This document shows, piece after piece, positions 34,608 through 44,029 of a stretch of 64,000 nucleotides of DNA (position 1 is the first letter of the stretch; every line of letters starts with the position of its first letter). The translations under genes and the position numbers were made by a program. The notes under the pieces are model-generated. The model was not told the origin of the DNA, ran no database searches, and worked only from the letters and a program-made list of their open reading frames with translations. Source of the stretch: JAJPKK01 sp963747835. GTDB taxonomy: Bacteria; Pseudomonadota; Alphaproteobacteria; Rhizobiales; Xanthobacteraceae. The stretch is from positions 1,116,001 through 1,180,000 of the forward strand of contig CAVVGO010000005.1 in NCBI GenBank assembly GCA_963747835.1, read 5' to 3'.

Positions 34608-35147
34608 CTAATCGCCGCGCTTGAACGCGATGAAGCCATCGCGGTTCGGCATCATCACCTTTGGGAGCGATTGCGCATCGATGGTCTCGCTCTCCGGAAT
34701 GACGCCGTTGAGGTTGAGCAGGTAGGCGACGACGCCATAGACCTCGTCGTTGCTGAGCGACTTCGATTGGTTGAGCGGCATCGCCCGCCGAATATAGTCG
34801 AACAAGGTCGTCGCGTAGGGCCAATAGCTGCCGACCGTCTTGATCGCCGGCTTGTCGCCCGCGAGCGTACCCCGGCCGCCGACCAGGCGGTCGTTGGGCT
34901 GGCCGGCGCCCTTCTCATTGTGACAGGCTTGGCACTTGGCCATAAACACCGCCTCGCCCTGCTTAACAGTGCCGCTGCCCGCCGGCAGGCCGGCGCCGTC
35001 GGGACCGATGCTGATGTCCCATGGGGCGAGATCTTCCGGCGAGATCGGCGTGCCGAGGTTCGGGCTTTGGGCGAGCGCGGCCGATGCGAGCGCAAGGAAC
35101 GGCAACAGTCCCAGCGCCGGGCCGACGAGAGCCTTACGCATATACAT
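34608..35147 (-). CDS. Class I c-type cytochrome, partner of the sulfite dehydrogenase
   Basis: 179 residues with an N-terminal signal peptide (ALGLLPFLALASAALAQ) and one haem-binding site CQACH (Cys72, Cys75, His76). A methionine ligand is likely within VMMPNRDGFIAF or RRAMPLNQ. It overlaps the preceding soxC-like gene by 14 bases, so it is the electron acceptor of that molybdoenzyme, comparable to SoxD or SorB. True SoxD is about twice as long with two haem domains; this is a one-haem, SorB-sized protein. It acts in the periplasm. Confidence 0.9.
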   Translation of the reverse strand: MYMRKALVGPALGLLPFLALASAALAQSPNLGTPISPEDLAPWDISIGPDGAGLPAGSGTVKQGEAVFMAKCQACHNEKGAGQPNDRLVGGRGTLAGDKPAIKTVGSYWPYATTLFDYIRRAMPLNQSKSLSNDEVYGVVAYLLNLNGVIPESETIDAQSLPKVMMPNRDGFIAFKRGD

Positions 35148-36402
35148 TTTTCACCTCGCCGCTGCCCGCCACGGCCCAGGACTGGATCATGTTGTTGTGA
35201 TAGTTCCCGCGATCGCCGCGTAGCGCGATCAGCTGTTCGCGGGTCGGCTGAACATAGCCGGTGTCGTCGCTCGAGCGGCTTTGCAGCACCGTCGGACTGC
35301 CGTCCCACTGCCAGGCCATGCGGAATCGCGTCACCGCCTTGGACAGCACCGGATCCTGCAGCGCCGCGAGGCCCCAGCTCTTGCCGCCGTCCGCCGACAC
35401 CTCGACCTTGGCGACCTTGCCGTAGCCCGACCACGCCAAGCCGGAAATCTCGTAAAGTCCCGGCCCGCGCACGGTCAGGCCCGGCGACGGATGGGTGATG
35501 ATCGACTTGGCTTCCAGCGGGAACACGAACTGCAGCGCCTTTCCGGACGGCAACAGGATCGTGTACTTGGAGGTCTCGTCCTTGGTCATGGTCGGGCCCT
35601 CGGTCAGCTTGATGCGCCGGAGCCACTTGACGTTCATGTTGCCCTCGAACCCGGGCAGCAGCAGGCGCACCGGATAGCCGTTCGACGGCCGCACCCGCTC
35701 GCCATTCTGATAAAGACAGACCATGGCGTCATCGAGTGCTTTCTCGATCGGGAAGCTGCGGCTCATGCCGGAGGCGTCAGCGCCTTCCGCCAGCACCCAT
35801 TTCGCCGACGGTTCGATGCCGGCCTCCTGCAGCAGCACCGAAAGCTTGATGCCGGTCCATTCCGAGCACGACAGCAGGCCGTGGATCGCCTGAATGTTCA
35901 CCGGCTGCGGGTCCTTCGCGAACAGCGCGCCGCTGTTGCCGGCGCATTCCACGAATGCGATGCGCGATTGCATCGGGTAGCGGCCGAGGTCATCGAGAGT
36001 GAACATCAGCGGACGCTTCACCAGGCCATGAATCACGAGCCGATGCGCGTCCGGGTTTATGTCCGGAATGCCGGCGTGGCTGCGCTCATAGTGCAGGCCG
36101 CTCGGCGTGATCATCCCATTGAGCAGATGGTGCGGGGTGCGCGACGAACCGGTGCCGCCGGTTCCGGGCGCCGACGCCCAGGTGCGGGCGACCTTCTCCT
36201 CGTATTTCGACGGCTGACCGTAGCCGTTGAACGGCGCGCCCGGGGTTTTCATCCAGGGCTCGATCGGCAGCGGCGCGCCGTTCGCGGATTCCGCCATCGT
36301 GCCAGCGCCAATTGCCGCGGCGCCTCCGGCCAGAAACATGCGGCGATGCAGTAGTCCATTGCCGGCGACCCGCTCGGTCTCCGGACGAGACTTTTCTTCC
36401 AT
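35134..36402 (-). CDS. soxC: Sulfite dehydrogenase molybdenum subunit, SoxC/SorA type
   Basis: 422 residues. The start at 36402 is chosen over 36408 because GGAGG is then seven bases away. A Tat-type leader (HRRMFLAGGAAAIGAGTMAE) leads into the sulfite-oxidase molybdopterin fold: HYERSHAGIPDINPDAHRLV, the molybdenum-ligand cysteine in FVECAGNSGA (Cys153), EWTGIKLSVLLQEAGIEPSA and the dimerisation domain ending NMIQSWAVAGSGE. SoxC oxidises sulfane sulfur in the thiosulfate pathway and SorA oxidises sulfite; no soxAXYZB genes are within the window, so stand-alone sulfite oxidation is the simpler reading. Two-gene operon with the cytochrome. Confidence 0.9.
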   Translation of the reverse strand: MEEKSRPETERVAGNGLLHRRMFLAGGAAAIGAGTMAESANGAPLPIEPWMKTPGAPFNGYGQPSKYEEKVARTWASAPGTGGTGSSRTPHHLLNGMITPSGLHYERSHAGIPDINPDAHRLVIHGLVKRPLMFTLDDLGRYPMQSRIAFVECAGNSGALFAKDPQPVNIQAIHGLLSCSEWTGIKLSVLLQEAGIEPSAKWVLAEGADASGMSRSFPIEKALDDAMVCLYQNGERVRPSNGYPVRLLLPGFEGNMNVKWLRRIKLTEGPTMTKDETSKYTILLPSGKALQFVFPLEAKSIITHPSPGLTVRGPGLYEISGLAWSGYGKVAKVEVSADGGKSWGLAALQDPVLSKAVTRFRMAWQWDGSPTVLQSRSSDDTGYVQPTREQLIALRGDRGNYHNNMIQSWAVAGSGEVKNVYA

Positions 36403-36597
36403 GGTCATTCCTCCCTGCGCATAATCGCATTGGGTGTCATTCTAATCCGATCCGGCCGGCAGGGAAGGGGACTCAATCATTCGAGGGGTGGGGCGGCGGC
36501 GTGCCTGGACCCACCGAGTGGGATGGCTCCAAAGGCAAATGCGCGTTCGCCCCGACCGCGTTGCGTTGCCGCTCAGGACGGAGCGCCGCCGGCGCGA

Positions 36598-37032
36598 TTA
36601 AGACCGCGGCGCCGTGACGAGTTGGGTTTGGGTAACGATTGCGGCGAGCTTGCCGTCACCGCGGATGATGCGGGTCTGCCACACCATGGTGGTTCGGCCG
36701 CGGTGAATCGGCGTGCATTCGGCTCGGATCGTGTCGCCCAGCGGTACGGCGGCAATGAAATTGGTCTTGCTCTCGATGGTGGTCGTGCCGGCGCCCGGAG
36801 GCATGTTCACGAAGGTCGCGGTGCCGCCGAGATTGTCCGCGACCGCCATTACGGCGCCGCCGTGGAGGCCGCCATTGCGGTTGGTCAGTTCCTCTCGCAC
36901 GTAAAGCTCGGCGACAACGCGGTCGCGCGTTGCCTCGAGGATCTTCATGCCCAGCAGGCGGGCAAAGGGCGGCTGCATGTCGGCGATCATCTGTAGCCGG
37001 CCGGTGGGATCTGGATTGTCGTCAGCATTCAT
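36598..37032 (-). CDS. PaaI-type hotdog thioesterase
   Basis: 144 residues; the ATG at 37032 is preferred to a TTG three bases before. Hotdog-fold signature: LTNRNGGLHGGAVMAVADNL with the HGG motif and acidic residue, and ESKTNFIAAVPLGDTIRAEC. Such enzymes hydrolyse aromatic or aliphatic acyl-CoA. Complete and of normal length, cytoplasmic. It is separated from both neighbours by more than 100 bases and is likely monocistronic. Substrate unknown; phenylacetyl-type thioesters are typical of the family. Confidence 0.9.
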   Translation of the reverse strand: MNADDNPDPTGRLQMIADMQPPFARLLGMKILEATRDRVVAELYVREELTNRNGGLHGGAVMAVADNLGGTATFVNMPPGAGTTTIESKTNFIAAVPLGDTIRAECTPIHRGRTTMVWQTRIIRGDGKLAAIVTQTQLVTAPRS

Positions 37033-37145
37033 CAATGGACGTCCAGTCGTGGGAACGGTGCGCAGAAAAAGAGCACAACAATAAGGGCGCGGCCGGTAGC
37101 TGCGCCCCTATGTCATCAATCCGATGAACGTGAAACCCGGCGGGG

Positions 37146-37805
37146 TCAGCGCGGCTGCGGCACGATGCGCAGATAGGGTCGCGGCGCCTTCCAGCCCTGC
37201 GGATAGACCTTCTTGGCGTCCTCGTCGCTGACCGAGCCGGCGATGATGACGTCGTCGCCCTGTTTCCAGTTGGCCGGCGTCGCGACCTTGTGCTTGGCGG
37301 TCAATTGGAGCGAATCGATCACCCGCAGCACCTCGTCGAAGTTGCGTCCCGTGGTCATCGGATAGACCAGGACCAGCTTGATCTTCTTGTCCGGCCCGAC
37401 AATGAACACGTTGCGCACGGTCTGGTTGTCGGCGGCGGTGCGGTTCGCGGCATCGCCGGATGCAGCGGCCGGAAGCATGCCCCAGGATTTAGCGATCTTG
37501 AGATCGGTATCGCCGATCAGGGGATAGTTCGGCGCAAAACCTTGTGTCTCCTTGATGTCCTTTGCCCACTCGCTGTGCTTCGTCACCGGATCGACCGACA
37601 GACCGATGATCTTGACATGTCGCTTGTCGAACTCCGGCTTCAGGCGCGCCATGGTGCCGAGCTCGGTGGTGCAGACCGGCGTGAAGTCCTTGGGATGCGA
37701 GAACAGCACGACCCACGAGTCTCCAATCCAGTCATGGAAACGAATGCGGCCCTCGGTCGTCTCCGCTTCGAAATCCGGTGCGATGTCGCCAATCTGTAGT
37801 GTCAT
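37146..37805 (-). CDS. 1-Cys peroxiredoxin (Prx6 type)
   Basis: 219 residues. Peroxidatic site PVCTTELGTMARLKPEF (Cys45) with the preceding PKDFTPVC context, then KIIGLSVDPVTKHSEWAKDI and a long C-terminal domain (NWKQGDDVIIAGSVSDEDAK) that defines the Prx6 class. Reduces hydrogen and alkyl peroxides in the cytoplasm. GGAGG six bases before ATG. No resolving cysteine in the usual 2-Cys place. Monocistronic. Confidence 0.95.
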   Translation of the reverse strand: MTLQIGDIAPDFEAETTEGRIRFHDWIGDSWVVLFSHPKDFTPVCTTELGTMARLKPEFDKRHVKIIGLSVDPVTKHSEWAKDIKETQGFAPNYPLIGDTDLKIAKSWGMLPAAASGDAANRTAADNQTVRNVFIVGPDKKIKLVLVYPMTTGRNFDEVLRVIDSLQLTAKHKVATPANWKQGDDVIIAGSVSDEDAKKVYPQGWKAPRPYLRIVPQPR

Positions 37806-38188
37806 TGCAATCCTCCGCCTTAAACGCTCCGGTCACCTTAGGGTTAACCGGCAGGCCCGTGATATACTCGTTCGACGGGGATAAAGAAACATCCGGCACG
37901 GACAAATAAGGCACGGCTCGAGCGATAAGAATGTCCGCTCCACGACCGCTGCCCGGCTGAGAACGGCTCACCTCAACCTCGCATCCGCACACAATAATCT
38001 TCCCCGCCGCCAATCCGCCGCAGGGCTGCCTTGCGACCGCCGGGTGTGCGCGATTGAACTGCGTCCGGACGGCATGAAAACCCGCTTTGAACCATCCGCC
38101 CGGTTCGCGCGACTAATGCAGGAGGAGGAGTGTTAAGCGCGGGGTAACACTTTGCCTTTTATGCATGGGGCCGAGGCGGAAAATCATC
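37806..38188. other. Intergenic region between divergent genes, no gene seen
   Basis: Presumably holds promoters for the peroxiredoxin and the following gene. I see no conserved regulator site or strong hairpin. Confidence 0.3.
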
Positions 38189-38830
38189 ATGGACAAAAAG
38201 CCAAGAATCGTCGTGCACCAGCCGCAGGATATGATGGCGGAGCCAGCCAGCGGATTCGATAGCTTGATTGCCACCATCGAGCGTTCGCGGGCGGAGGTTG
38301 CGTGTCTGTCGGCAACGGCGCTCACCGGCGTCCTCAACGGCATCATTACCGGCGAAGGCCCCACGGCGGCCGGCCGGATCCACTTCACCCGAACTCTCGA
38401 TCATGGCGATGCGCTGCTGTGCGAGCGTATCCTGATCGCGGCGGGCGGTGAAGCCGGCGCTCCGGTCACGCGGATCGAGGCGGACGTCCTGTTCGACATC
38501 GATGCGGCGGCGGCGGAACGAACCGACGATGGCCATTTCGACAGCCTGTTGGTCAAATCGGTCGCTCATTGCGTGCTGGCAGAGGCCGGCCAGCAAGTGC
38601 CGCCGCGTCAGGTCGCACTCGCTCCGTCGACACCGCTCGCGTCGTGGGCCAATCGTTCGGACGACACCGATATCGACCGCGAGATCCTGATCTGGATCGC
38701 CTCTCATGTCCATAACCGCAAGCGCCTGAAATCAACCCTGATGGGGCTTACAGCCTTCCTGACCGGGATCGGTGCGACGCTGTCCGGCGCGGCATCGTCG
38801 GTTGCCTCGATCGTCGACATGATGTCCTGA
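38189..38830 (+). CDS. Hypothetical protein with C-terminal hydrophobic segment
   Basis: 213 residues from ATG 38189 (MDKKPRIVVHQPQDMMAEPA), chosen for the AGGCGGA stretch before it; ATG 38165 would add eight residues. The body is soluble, with alternating helices (IATIERSRAEVACLSATALT, DGHFDSLLVKSVAHCVLAEA), and the end is a hydrophobic glycine/alanine-rich helix (TAFLTGIGATLSGAASSVAS) after a basic motif NRKRLKSTLMG, suggesting a tail anchor in the inner membrane. No family recognised. It precedes pccA by 87 bases. Confidence 0.6.
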   Translation: MDKKPRIVVHQPQDMMAEPASGFDSLIATIERSRAEVACLSATALTGVLNGIITGEGPTAAGRIHFTRTLDHGDALLCERILIAAGGEAGAPVTRIEADVLFDIDAAAAERTDDGHFDSLLVKSVAHCVLAEAGQQVPPRQVALAPSTPLASWANRSDDTDIDREILIWIASHVHNRKRLKSTLMGLTAFLTGIGATLSGAASSVASIVDMMS

Positions 38831-38917
38831 CCGGTCTCGTCAGCGAATGTCGAATTGACATTTGCACCTATTCGCCGCAAAGCCGAATAGCCGAGGGACA
38901 TGGGCGGGACGGGCTGA

Positions 38918-40954
38918 ATGTTCAAACGGATTCTGATCGCCAATCGCGGCGAGATTGCCTGCCGCGTCATCAAGACCGCGCGCCGCATGGGCATTGAGAC
39001 CGTTGCGGTCTATTCCGATGCCGACAAAGACGCGCTGCATGTGGAGATGGCGGACACTGCCGTCCGTATCGGTCCGCCGCCGGCATCCGAAAGCTACCTC
39101 GTCATCGACAACATCGTGGCGGCGTGCCGGGAGAGCGGTGCCGAAGCGGTGCATCCGGGCTACGGCTTCCTGTCCGAGCGTGAAGCCTTTGCGGTCGCGC
39201 TTGCGTCCGCCGGCATCGTCTTCATCGGGCCGAACCCGAAGGCGATCGCTGCGATGGGCGACAAGATCGAAAGCAAGAAGGCTGCCGCCAACGCGAAGGT
39301 ATCGACGGTCCCGGGCCATCTCGGAATCATCACGGACGAACGGCATGCCGTCGAGATCGCCGACGAGATCGGCTATCCGGTTATGATCAAGGCCTCCGCC
39401 GGTGGTGGCGGCAAAGGCATGCGCATCGCGCGCTCCAGCGGGGAAGTCGGCGAGGGCTTTGCGCGGGCGAAATCCGAGGCGAAATCCTCCTTCGGCGACG
39501 ACCGCGTATTCATCGAGAAATTCATCGTCAATCCGCGCCACATCGAAATCCAGGTGCTCGGCGATAAGCACGGCAATGTCATTTACCTGGGCGAGCGCGA
39601 ATGCTCAATTCAGCGGCGCAACCAGAAGGTGATCGAGGAGTCGCCGAGCCCGCTCCTCGACGCTGCCACGCGCGAGACCATGGGCAGCCAGGCAGTCGCG
39701 CTCGCCAAGGCGGTCGGCTACAACTCCGCCGGCACCGTCGAGTTCGTGGCAGGGCAGGACAAGAGCTTCTATTTCCTCGAAATGAACACGCGCCTGCAGG
39801 TCGAGCATCCGGTGACGGAACTCGTCACCGGCATCGATCTTGTCGAGCAGATGATCCGGGTCGCGGCGGGGGAGAAACTCGCCATCACCCAGGCCGACGT
39901 GAAGCTCACCGGCTGGGCTGTCGAATCCCGCATTTACGCTGAAGATCCATACCGCAATTTCCTTCCCTCCACCGGGCGCCTCGTCAAATATCGGCCACCG
40001 GCGGAAGGCAGCGAGGGCGGCATTACGGTGCGCAACGACACCGGGGTCTACGAGGGCGGCGAAATTTCGATCTACTATGATCCGATGATTGCCAAGCTCG
40101 TTACCCACGCGCCGACGCGAGACGCCACCATCGCGGCGCAGACCCGCGCGCTTGATGCGTTCTATATCGACGGCATCAGGCACAATATCCCGTTCCTTGC
40201 GGCGCTGATGCAGCATCCGCGCTGGCAGGCCGGCAAGCTCTCGACCGGCTTCATCGCCGAGGAGTTTCCCGACGGCTTTACATCGATCGTGCCGACGGGT
40301 GCTGTGGCCCAGGCCATCGCGGCGGTCGCGGCCGCCGTCGATCATGTGCTAGGCGAGCGTAAGCGACGCATCTCCGGGCAGATGGCGGGGCGCCCGGTGG
40401 TGCGCGAGCGGCTGCGCTCGGTGTGGCTCGGCGGCACTGAAATTCGCCTTGTCGTCGCTCGCGAATCCCGTGGCATCGGGGTGCGGTTCGTCGGCACGGC
40501 GGGGGAGGAGCACCAAGAAGGGCTGAAGGGAGGGCAGACGATGTTGCTGTCATCGGCATGGAAGCCCGGCGATCCGGTGTGGCACGGCACCATCGACGGC
40601 GTGCCCGCGGCCCTACAGGTGCGCGCGATCCTCAACGGCTTCGTGATGTTCCACCGCGGGGTCGAGGCCAAGGCCTTCGTCTATACGGCGAGCGAATCCG
40701 CCGCCGCCCGTCTGATGCCCATCAAGGTCGCGGCCGACTTGGGCAAGAAGCTGTTGTGTCCGATGCCCGGGCTCGTAGTCTCGATCGCGGTCGCGCCCGG
40801 CCAGGAGGTCAAGGCCGGGGAGACGCTCGCGGTCGTCGAGGCGATGAAGATGGAGAACGTCCTGCGCGCCGAGCGCGACGGCACCGTCAAAGCGATCTTC
40901 GCCAAAAAAGGCGACACCCTCGCCGTCGATGCGGTGATCTTGGAGTTTGCCTAG
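38918..40954 (+). CDS. pccA: Propionyl/acetyl-CoA carboxylase alpha (biotin) subunit
   Basis: 678 residues with all three parts: biotin carboxylase (FKRILIANRGEIACRVIKTA, ATP-grasp glycine loop ASAGGGGKGMRIA, FLEMNTRLQVEHPVTELVTG), a middle BT-type domain (about 450-600) typical of PccA and the C-terminal biotinyl domain with EAMKMEN (biotin lysine about residue 644). Carboxylates biotin for transfer to propionyl-CoA in odd-chain, Val and Ile degradation. The beta subunit gene pccB is not in this window, so it must lie elsewhere. The amidohydrolase gene follows 154 bases later on the same strand. Confidence 0.93.
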   Translation: MFKRILIANRGEIACRVIKTARRMGIETVAVYSDADKDALHVEMADTAVRIGPPPASESYLVIDNIVAACRESGAEAVHPGYGFLSEREAFAVALASAGIVFIGPNPKAIAAMGDKIESKKAAANAKVSTVPGHLGIITDERHAVEIADEIGYPVMIKASAGGGGKGMRIARSSGEVGEGFARAKSEAKSSFGDDRVFIEKFIVNPRHIEIQVLGDKHGNVIYLGERECSIQRRNQKVIEESPSPLLDAATRETMGSQAVALAKAVGYNSAGTVEFVAGQDKSFYFLEMNTRLQVEHPVTELVTGIDLVEQMIRVAAGEKLAITQADVKLTGWAVESRIYAEDPYRNFLPSTGRLVKYRPPAEGSEGGITVRNDTGVYEGGEISIYYDPMIAKLVTHAPTRDATIAAQTRALDAFYIDGIRHNIPFLAALMQHPRWQAGKLSTGFIAEEFPDGFTSIVPTGAVAQAIAAVAAAVDHVLGERKRRISGQMAGRPVVRERLRSVWLGGTEIRLVVARESRGIGVRFVGTAGEEHQEGLKGGQTMLLSSAWKPGDPVWHGTIDGVPAALQVRAILNGFVMFHRGVEAKAFVYTASESAAARLMPIKVAADLGKKLLCPMPGLVVSIAVAPGQEVKAGETLAVVEAMKMENVLRAERDGTVKAIFAKKGDTLAVDAVILEFA

Positions 40955-41108
40955 GCTCAACCGCGCTGTTGGAGGCGGCGGTTAGCTCGTCGGTTCGACG
41001 TCCGGACAATCGACGTGACAGTCAGAGGCGATACCGTCATATTGCCGGGGATCGGGGCATCTCCCAGCGTCGTTACGGATCGGCACCGCGGGTCCAGGAA
41101 AATCCTTG

Positions 41109-42731
41109 ATGAGTAACGTTGCGGCAGAGAAGCTCTATGCTCTGGATTGGCTCGACAGTCAGAAGGAGCGCTTTTCCGATCTGCACCTGACGATATGGAA
41201 TTTTGCCGAGCCGGCGTGGCGCGAATATAAATCTTGCGCCACATTCGTGAAATTACTGCGGGACGAGGGCTTCGAGGTCGAGAGCGGGTCCGGCGGCATG
41301 CCGACAGCGTTCTCAGCGTCATGGGGCGAGGGTGGCCCGACGATTGGAAGCTTTGCCGAATACGATGCGGTGCCCGGAAACTCGCAGCAGGCTGTCCCTT
41401 ACCGCGCCCCGCGCGAGGGGCTTCACCCGTGGGCGCCCGGACATACCGATCCGCATTCGGCGCTTGGCGTGACGGCGCTTGCCGGTGTCCTCGCGACCAA
41501 GGCGACGATGCAAAAATTCGATATCAAAGGCTCCCTAAAGTTCCTTGGCGAACCGGCCGAAAAAGTCTGCGGCTCAAAGCCGGTCCATGCAGCGAAGGGC
41601 TATTTTGATAACTGTGACGCCTTCGTGATCTATCATCCGAAGGCATTCAATACCGTCACGCGCGACATTCACTTTGGTGCGTACTGGAGTGCCGTCTTCA
41701 CGTTCGAGACGGTAAATCCGGAACGCTGGATCGATCGCAGCTTGTTGCCGCCCAATACCCATCAGCATGGCACCGCGCGGTGTCCGGGTGCGATCGACGC
41801 GTTGTGTCTGATGTACACGACGACCAAATACACCAAGGAAGCGATGTTCCCGCATTCGGGATCATGGACGCTCAATGAATTCATCCTCGCCGGCGGCGAC
41901 GCGACCTCCGACAATCTCGCCCCGCGCTTCAGCCAGATCCAATATTCCTGGCGATCGTCAGCACTTGGCATCCAACAGCAGATCTACAGCGTGCTCGAAC
42001 GCAACGCGCGACACGTTGCCGCGATGACCGGCTGCCACGTCTCGGTGCGCTGGGTTACCAAGACGCGTGTCGGCCTCGTCAACCACGAGCTTGCCGATCT
42101 TGCCTTCGAAAACCTCAAACTGGTGGGTCCGACAAAGTTCAACGACGACGCCTGCAAGTTTGCGCAGGAGATTCAGAGGAATCTCGGCGTCGAACCGATG
42201 GAAGCGCCGTTCGCCGCCGATTGCGAGCGGATCATCGAACCGGAGGAAAACGACCGTCGGCTGCGCGCTACGATGCCGGCGTGGCAGACCCATTTCGCCG
42301 CCGACGACTATGTCGAATATACGTGGCACGCCCCGACGGTGCGGGTTCATTCCACCGTTCCGGTCCTGCGATCGCCGGACAGTTCTTTCAGCTATCCGGC
42401 ATGGGCCCACAATGCGCTCACCGGCGTTCCGGCAGCCATCGATCCGGGCATTTTCGTCGGCGCAAAGACGGTTGCGGCGACCATGATCGACCTGTTCACC
42501 CGACCTGAAGAGCTCGCGCGAGCCCAGGAAGAGTTTCGTCAGCGCACCGGCGGAGGAGTCGGTGGTGACAAATGGGTGGCGCCGTTGCTGCCCAAGAGTT
42601 TTGAACCGCCGGTCGATTTGCGTTGGCCCGAATATATCCAGACGGTGCGCGGGGAGGAATGGTGCCTGCCGACGCCTATGGTCGGCTCCGGGGCGGGCGA
42701 GCTTCTGTATGACGGAAGCCCGCGCGCCTAG
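41109..42731 (+). CDS. M20-family amidohydrolase (AbgB-like)
   Basis: 540 residues; ATG 41109 chosen over TTG 41106. M20 metallo-amidohydrolase features: the zinc/acid region GSFAEYDAVPGNS, the His of GHTDPHSALG, and GEPAEKVCGSKPVHA with the Glu/Cys pair seen in AbgB-like members. AbgB-type enzymes cleave N-acyl or p-aminobenzoyl amides. Slightly long (usual 430-480) because of a C-terminal extension (PLLPKSFEPPVDLRWPEYIQ). It lies 38 bases before the livK gene of the second Liv operon, so the transporter probably imports its substrate, an amide or peptide-like compound. Confidence 0.85.
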   Translation: MSNVAAEKLYALDWLDSQKERFSDLHLTIWNFAEPAWREYKSCATFVKLLRDEGFEVESGSGGMPTAFSASWGEGGPTIGSFAEYDAVPGNSQQAVPYRAPREGLHPWAPGHTDPHSALGVTALAGVLATKATMQKFDIKGSLKFLGEPAEKVCGSKPVHAAKGYFDNCDAFVIYHPKAFNTVTRDIHFGAYWSAVFTFETVNPERWIDRSLLPPNTHQHGTARCPGAIDALCLMYTTTKYTKEAMFPHSGSWTLNEFILAGGDATSDNLAPRFSQIQYSWRSSALGIQQQIYSVLERNARHVAAMTGCHVSVRWVTKTRVGLVNHELADLAFENLKLVGPTKFNDDACKFAQEIQRNLGVEPMEAPFAADCERIIEPEENDRRLRATMPAWQTHFAADDYVEYTWHAPTVRVHSTVPVLRSPDSSFSYPAWAHNALTGVPAAIDPGIFVGAKTVAATMIDLFTRPEELARAQEEFRQRTGGGVGGDKWVAPLLPKSFEPPVDLRWPEYIQTVRGEEWCLPTPMVGSGAGELLYDGSPRA

Positions 42732-42769
42732 CGCGTGATCCCGAACACGGCATCATGCAAGGATTGAAC

Positions 42770-43963
42770 ATGATAAGTTGGCGCAGGATTTCGACGGTCC
42801 GAATCCTTCTTGCCGCAGTCTTGGCGGTTGCACCTCTGGCGATCGCCGGTCGTGCGCGGGCTGCCGACCCGGGGGTCAGCCCGACGGAAATCGTGGTCGG
42901 AATGTGGGCCGCCATGACGGGCACTACGGCGCTCATCGGCACATCCGAGCGCGACGGCATCCAGATCGGCATCGACGAAGTCAACGCACAAGGTGGCATA
43001 AAAGGTCGCAAATTGCGGCTTGTCGCATACGACGATGCCGGAACCCCGCAGGAAGCGCTATCGGCGGTTCGCCGCCTGATCGACCAGGATCAGGTATTTG
43101 CATTACTGGCGGGATCGAACGCCGGCGCGACACTCCCGGTCATGCCGCTGATCAATCGGGCCAAGATTCCGTTCATCGCGTCGGTGGCCGCGCACCGGAA
43201 CCTGTTCGTGCCGTTCGCACCGACGGCATTTCGAATCTACGCCAATGAGGTGGTCCAGGCGCAACGCATCGTGGACTATTCCATCAAGGAAAAGCACATC
43301 CAGCGACCCGCCATCATCTACACGAGCAACGATTACGGCATGGGGGGCGTTGAAACCGTAACGGCGGAGCTGAAGAAGGCAAACGTCGCCCTGGTGGCGA
43401 GCGAGCGCTACAATCAGGGTGACCAGGACTTCAGCGCTCAGCTATTGCGGATCAGGCAGGCGAACCCCGACTTCCTCTACGTGTGGTCGTTCGCCGCGGA
43501 GGCGGGGATCATCGTGCGCCAGGCCAAGGAGCTTGGCTTGGAGGTCCAGATGTTCGGCGGCGGCGGAACGACGACGCCTTTGTTCCCGAAGGGCGCCGGC
43601 GCCGCGGGTGAGGGCTTCGTGGCGCCATGGGTGTTTCCCTACACTGAGGACAGCACCGCAGCGGCGCCGGTGATCGCCTATCGCAGTCTGCTCGAAAAGC
43701 GCTATCCGGGCGGATTGCCGGCGGCACGGCCGTCGCTCTACGACTTGGCCGGATACGGCGGGTTCAAGGTGTTTGCAGAGGCGTTGCGCCGCATCGACGG
43801 CGAACCGACCCGAGCAGGTCTGGTCAAGGCGCTCGAATCCCTCAAGGGCTATGACCCCGGCGTGTTGTTCCCGATCACTTTCGGCGCGACCAATCACGAA
43901 GGCACCGACCAGGCGACGGTCATCGCGGTCGACAAATCGTTGACCTGGAAGATTCTCAAATAG
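42770..43963 (+). CDS. ABC transporter substrate-binding protein, LivK type
   Basis: 397 residues from ATG 42770, preferred to 42755 because AGGA is correctly spaced and the signal peptide (TVRILLAAVLAVAPLAIAGR) then starts normally. Type I binding protein: EIVVGMWAAMTGTTALIGTS, DEVNAQGGIKGRKLRLVAYD, IDQDQVFALLAGSNAGATLP. A six-base hairpin (CGGTGT/ACACCG, 43984-44001) lies just after the gene and may stabilise its mRNA relative to the permease part, as in other binding-protein operons. First transport gene of the rightward Liv operon; the ligand may be the amidohydrolase substrate or product. Confidence 0.92.
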   Translation: MISWRRISTVRILLAAVLAVAPLAIAGRARAADPGVSPTEIVVGMWAAMTGTTALIGTSERDGIQIGIDEVNAQGGIKGRKLRLVAYDDAGTPQEALSAVRRLIDQDQVFALLAGSNAGATLPVMPLINRAKIPFIASVAAHRNLFVPFAPTAFRIYANEVVQAQRIVDYSIKEKHIQRPAIIYTSNDYGMGGVETVTAELKKANVALVASERYNQGDQDFSAQLLRIRQANPDFLYVWSFAAEAGIIVRQAKELGLEVQMFGGGGTTTPLFPKGAGAAGEGFVAPWVFPYTEDSTAAAPVIAYRSLLEKRYPGGLPAARPSLYDLAGYGGFKVFAEALRRIDGEPTRAGLVKALESLKGYDPGVLFPITFGATNHEGTDQATVIAVDKSLTWKILK

Positions 43964-44029
43964 TCTTTCGCAAGAACGCTCCGCGGTGTTCCTTGACACC
44001 GTATCCCGAGAGCCTGAACCAAGGTCCGA

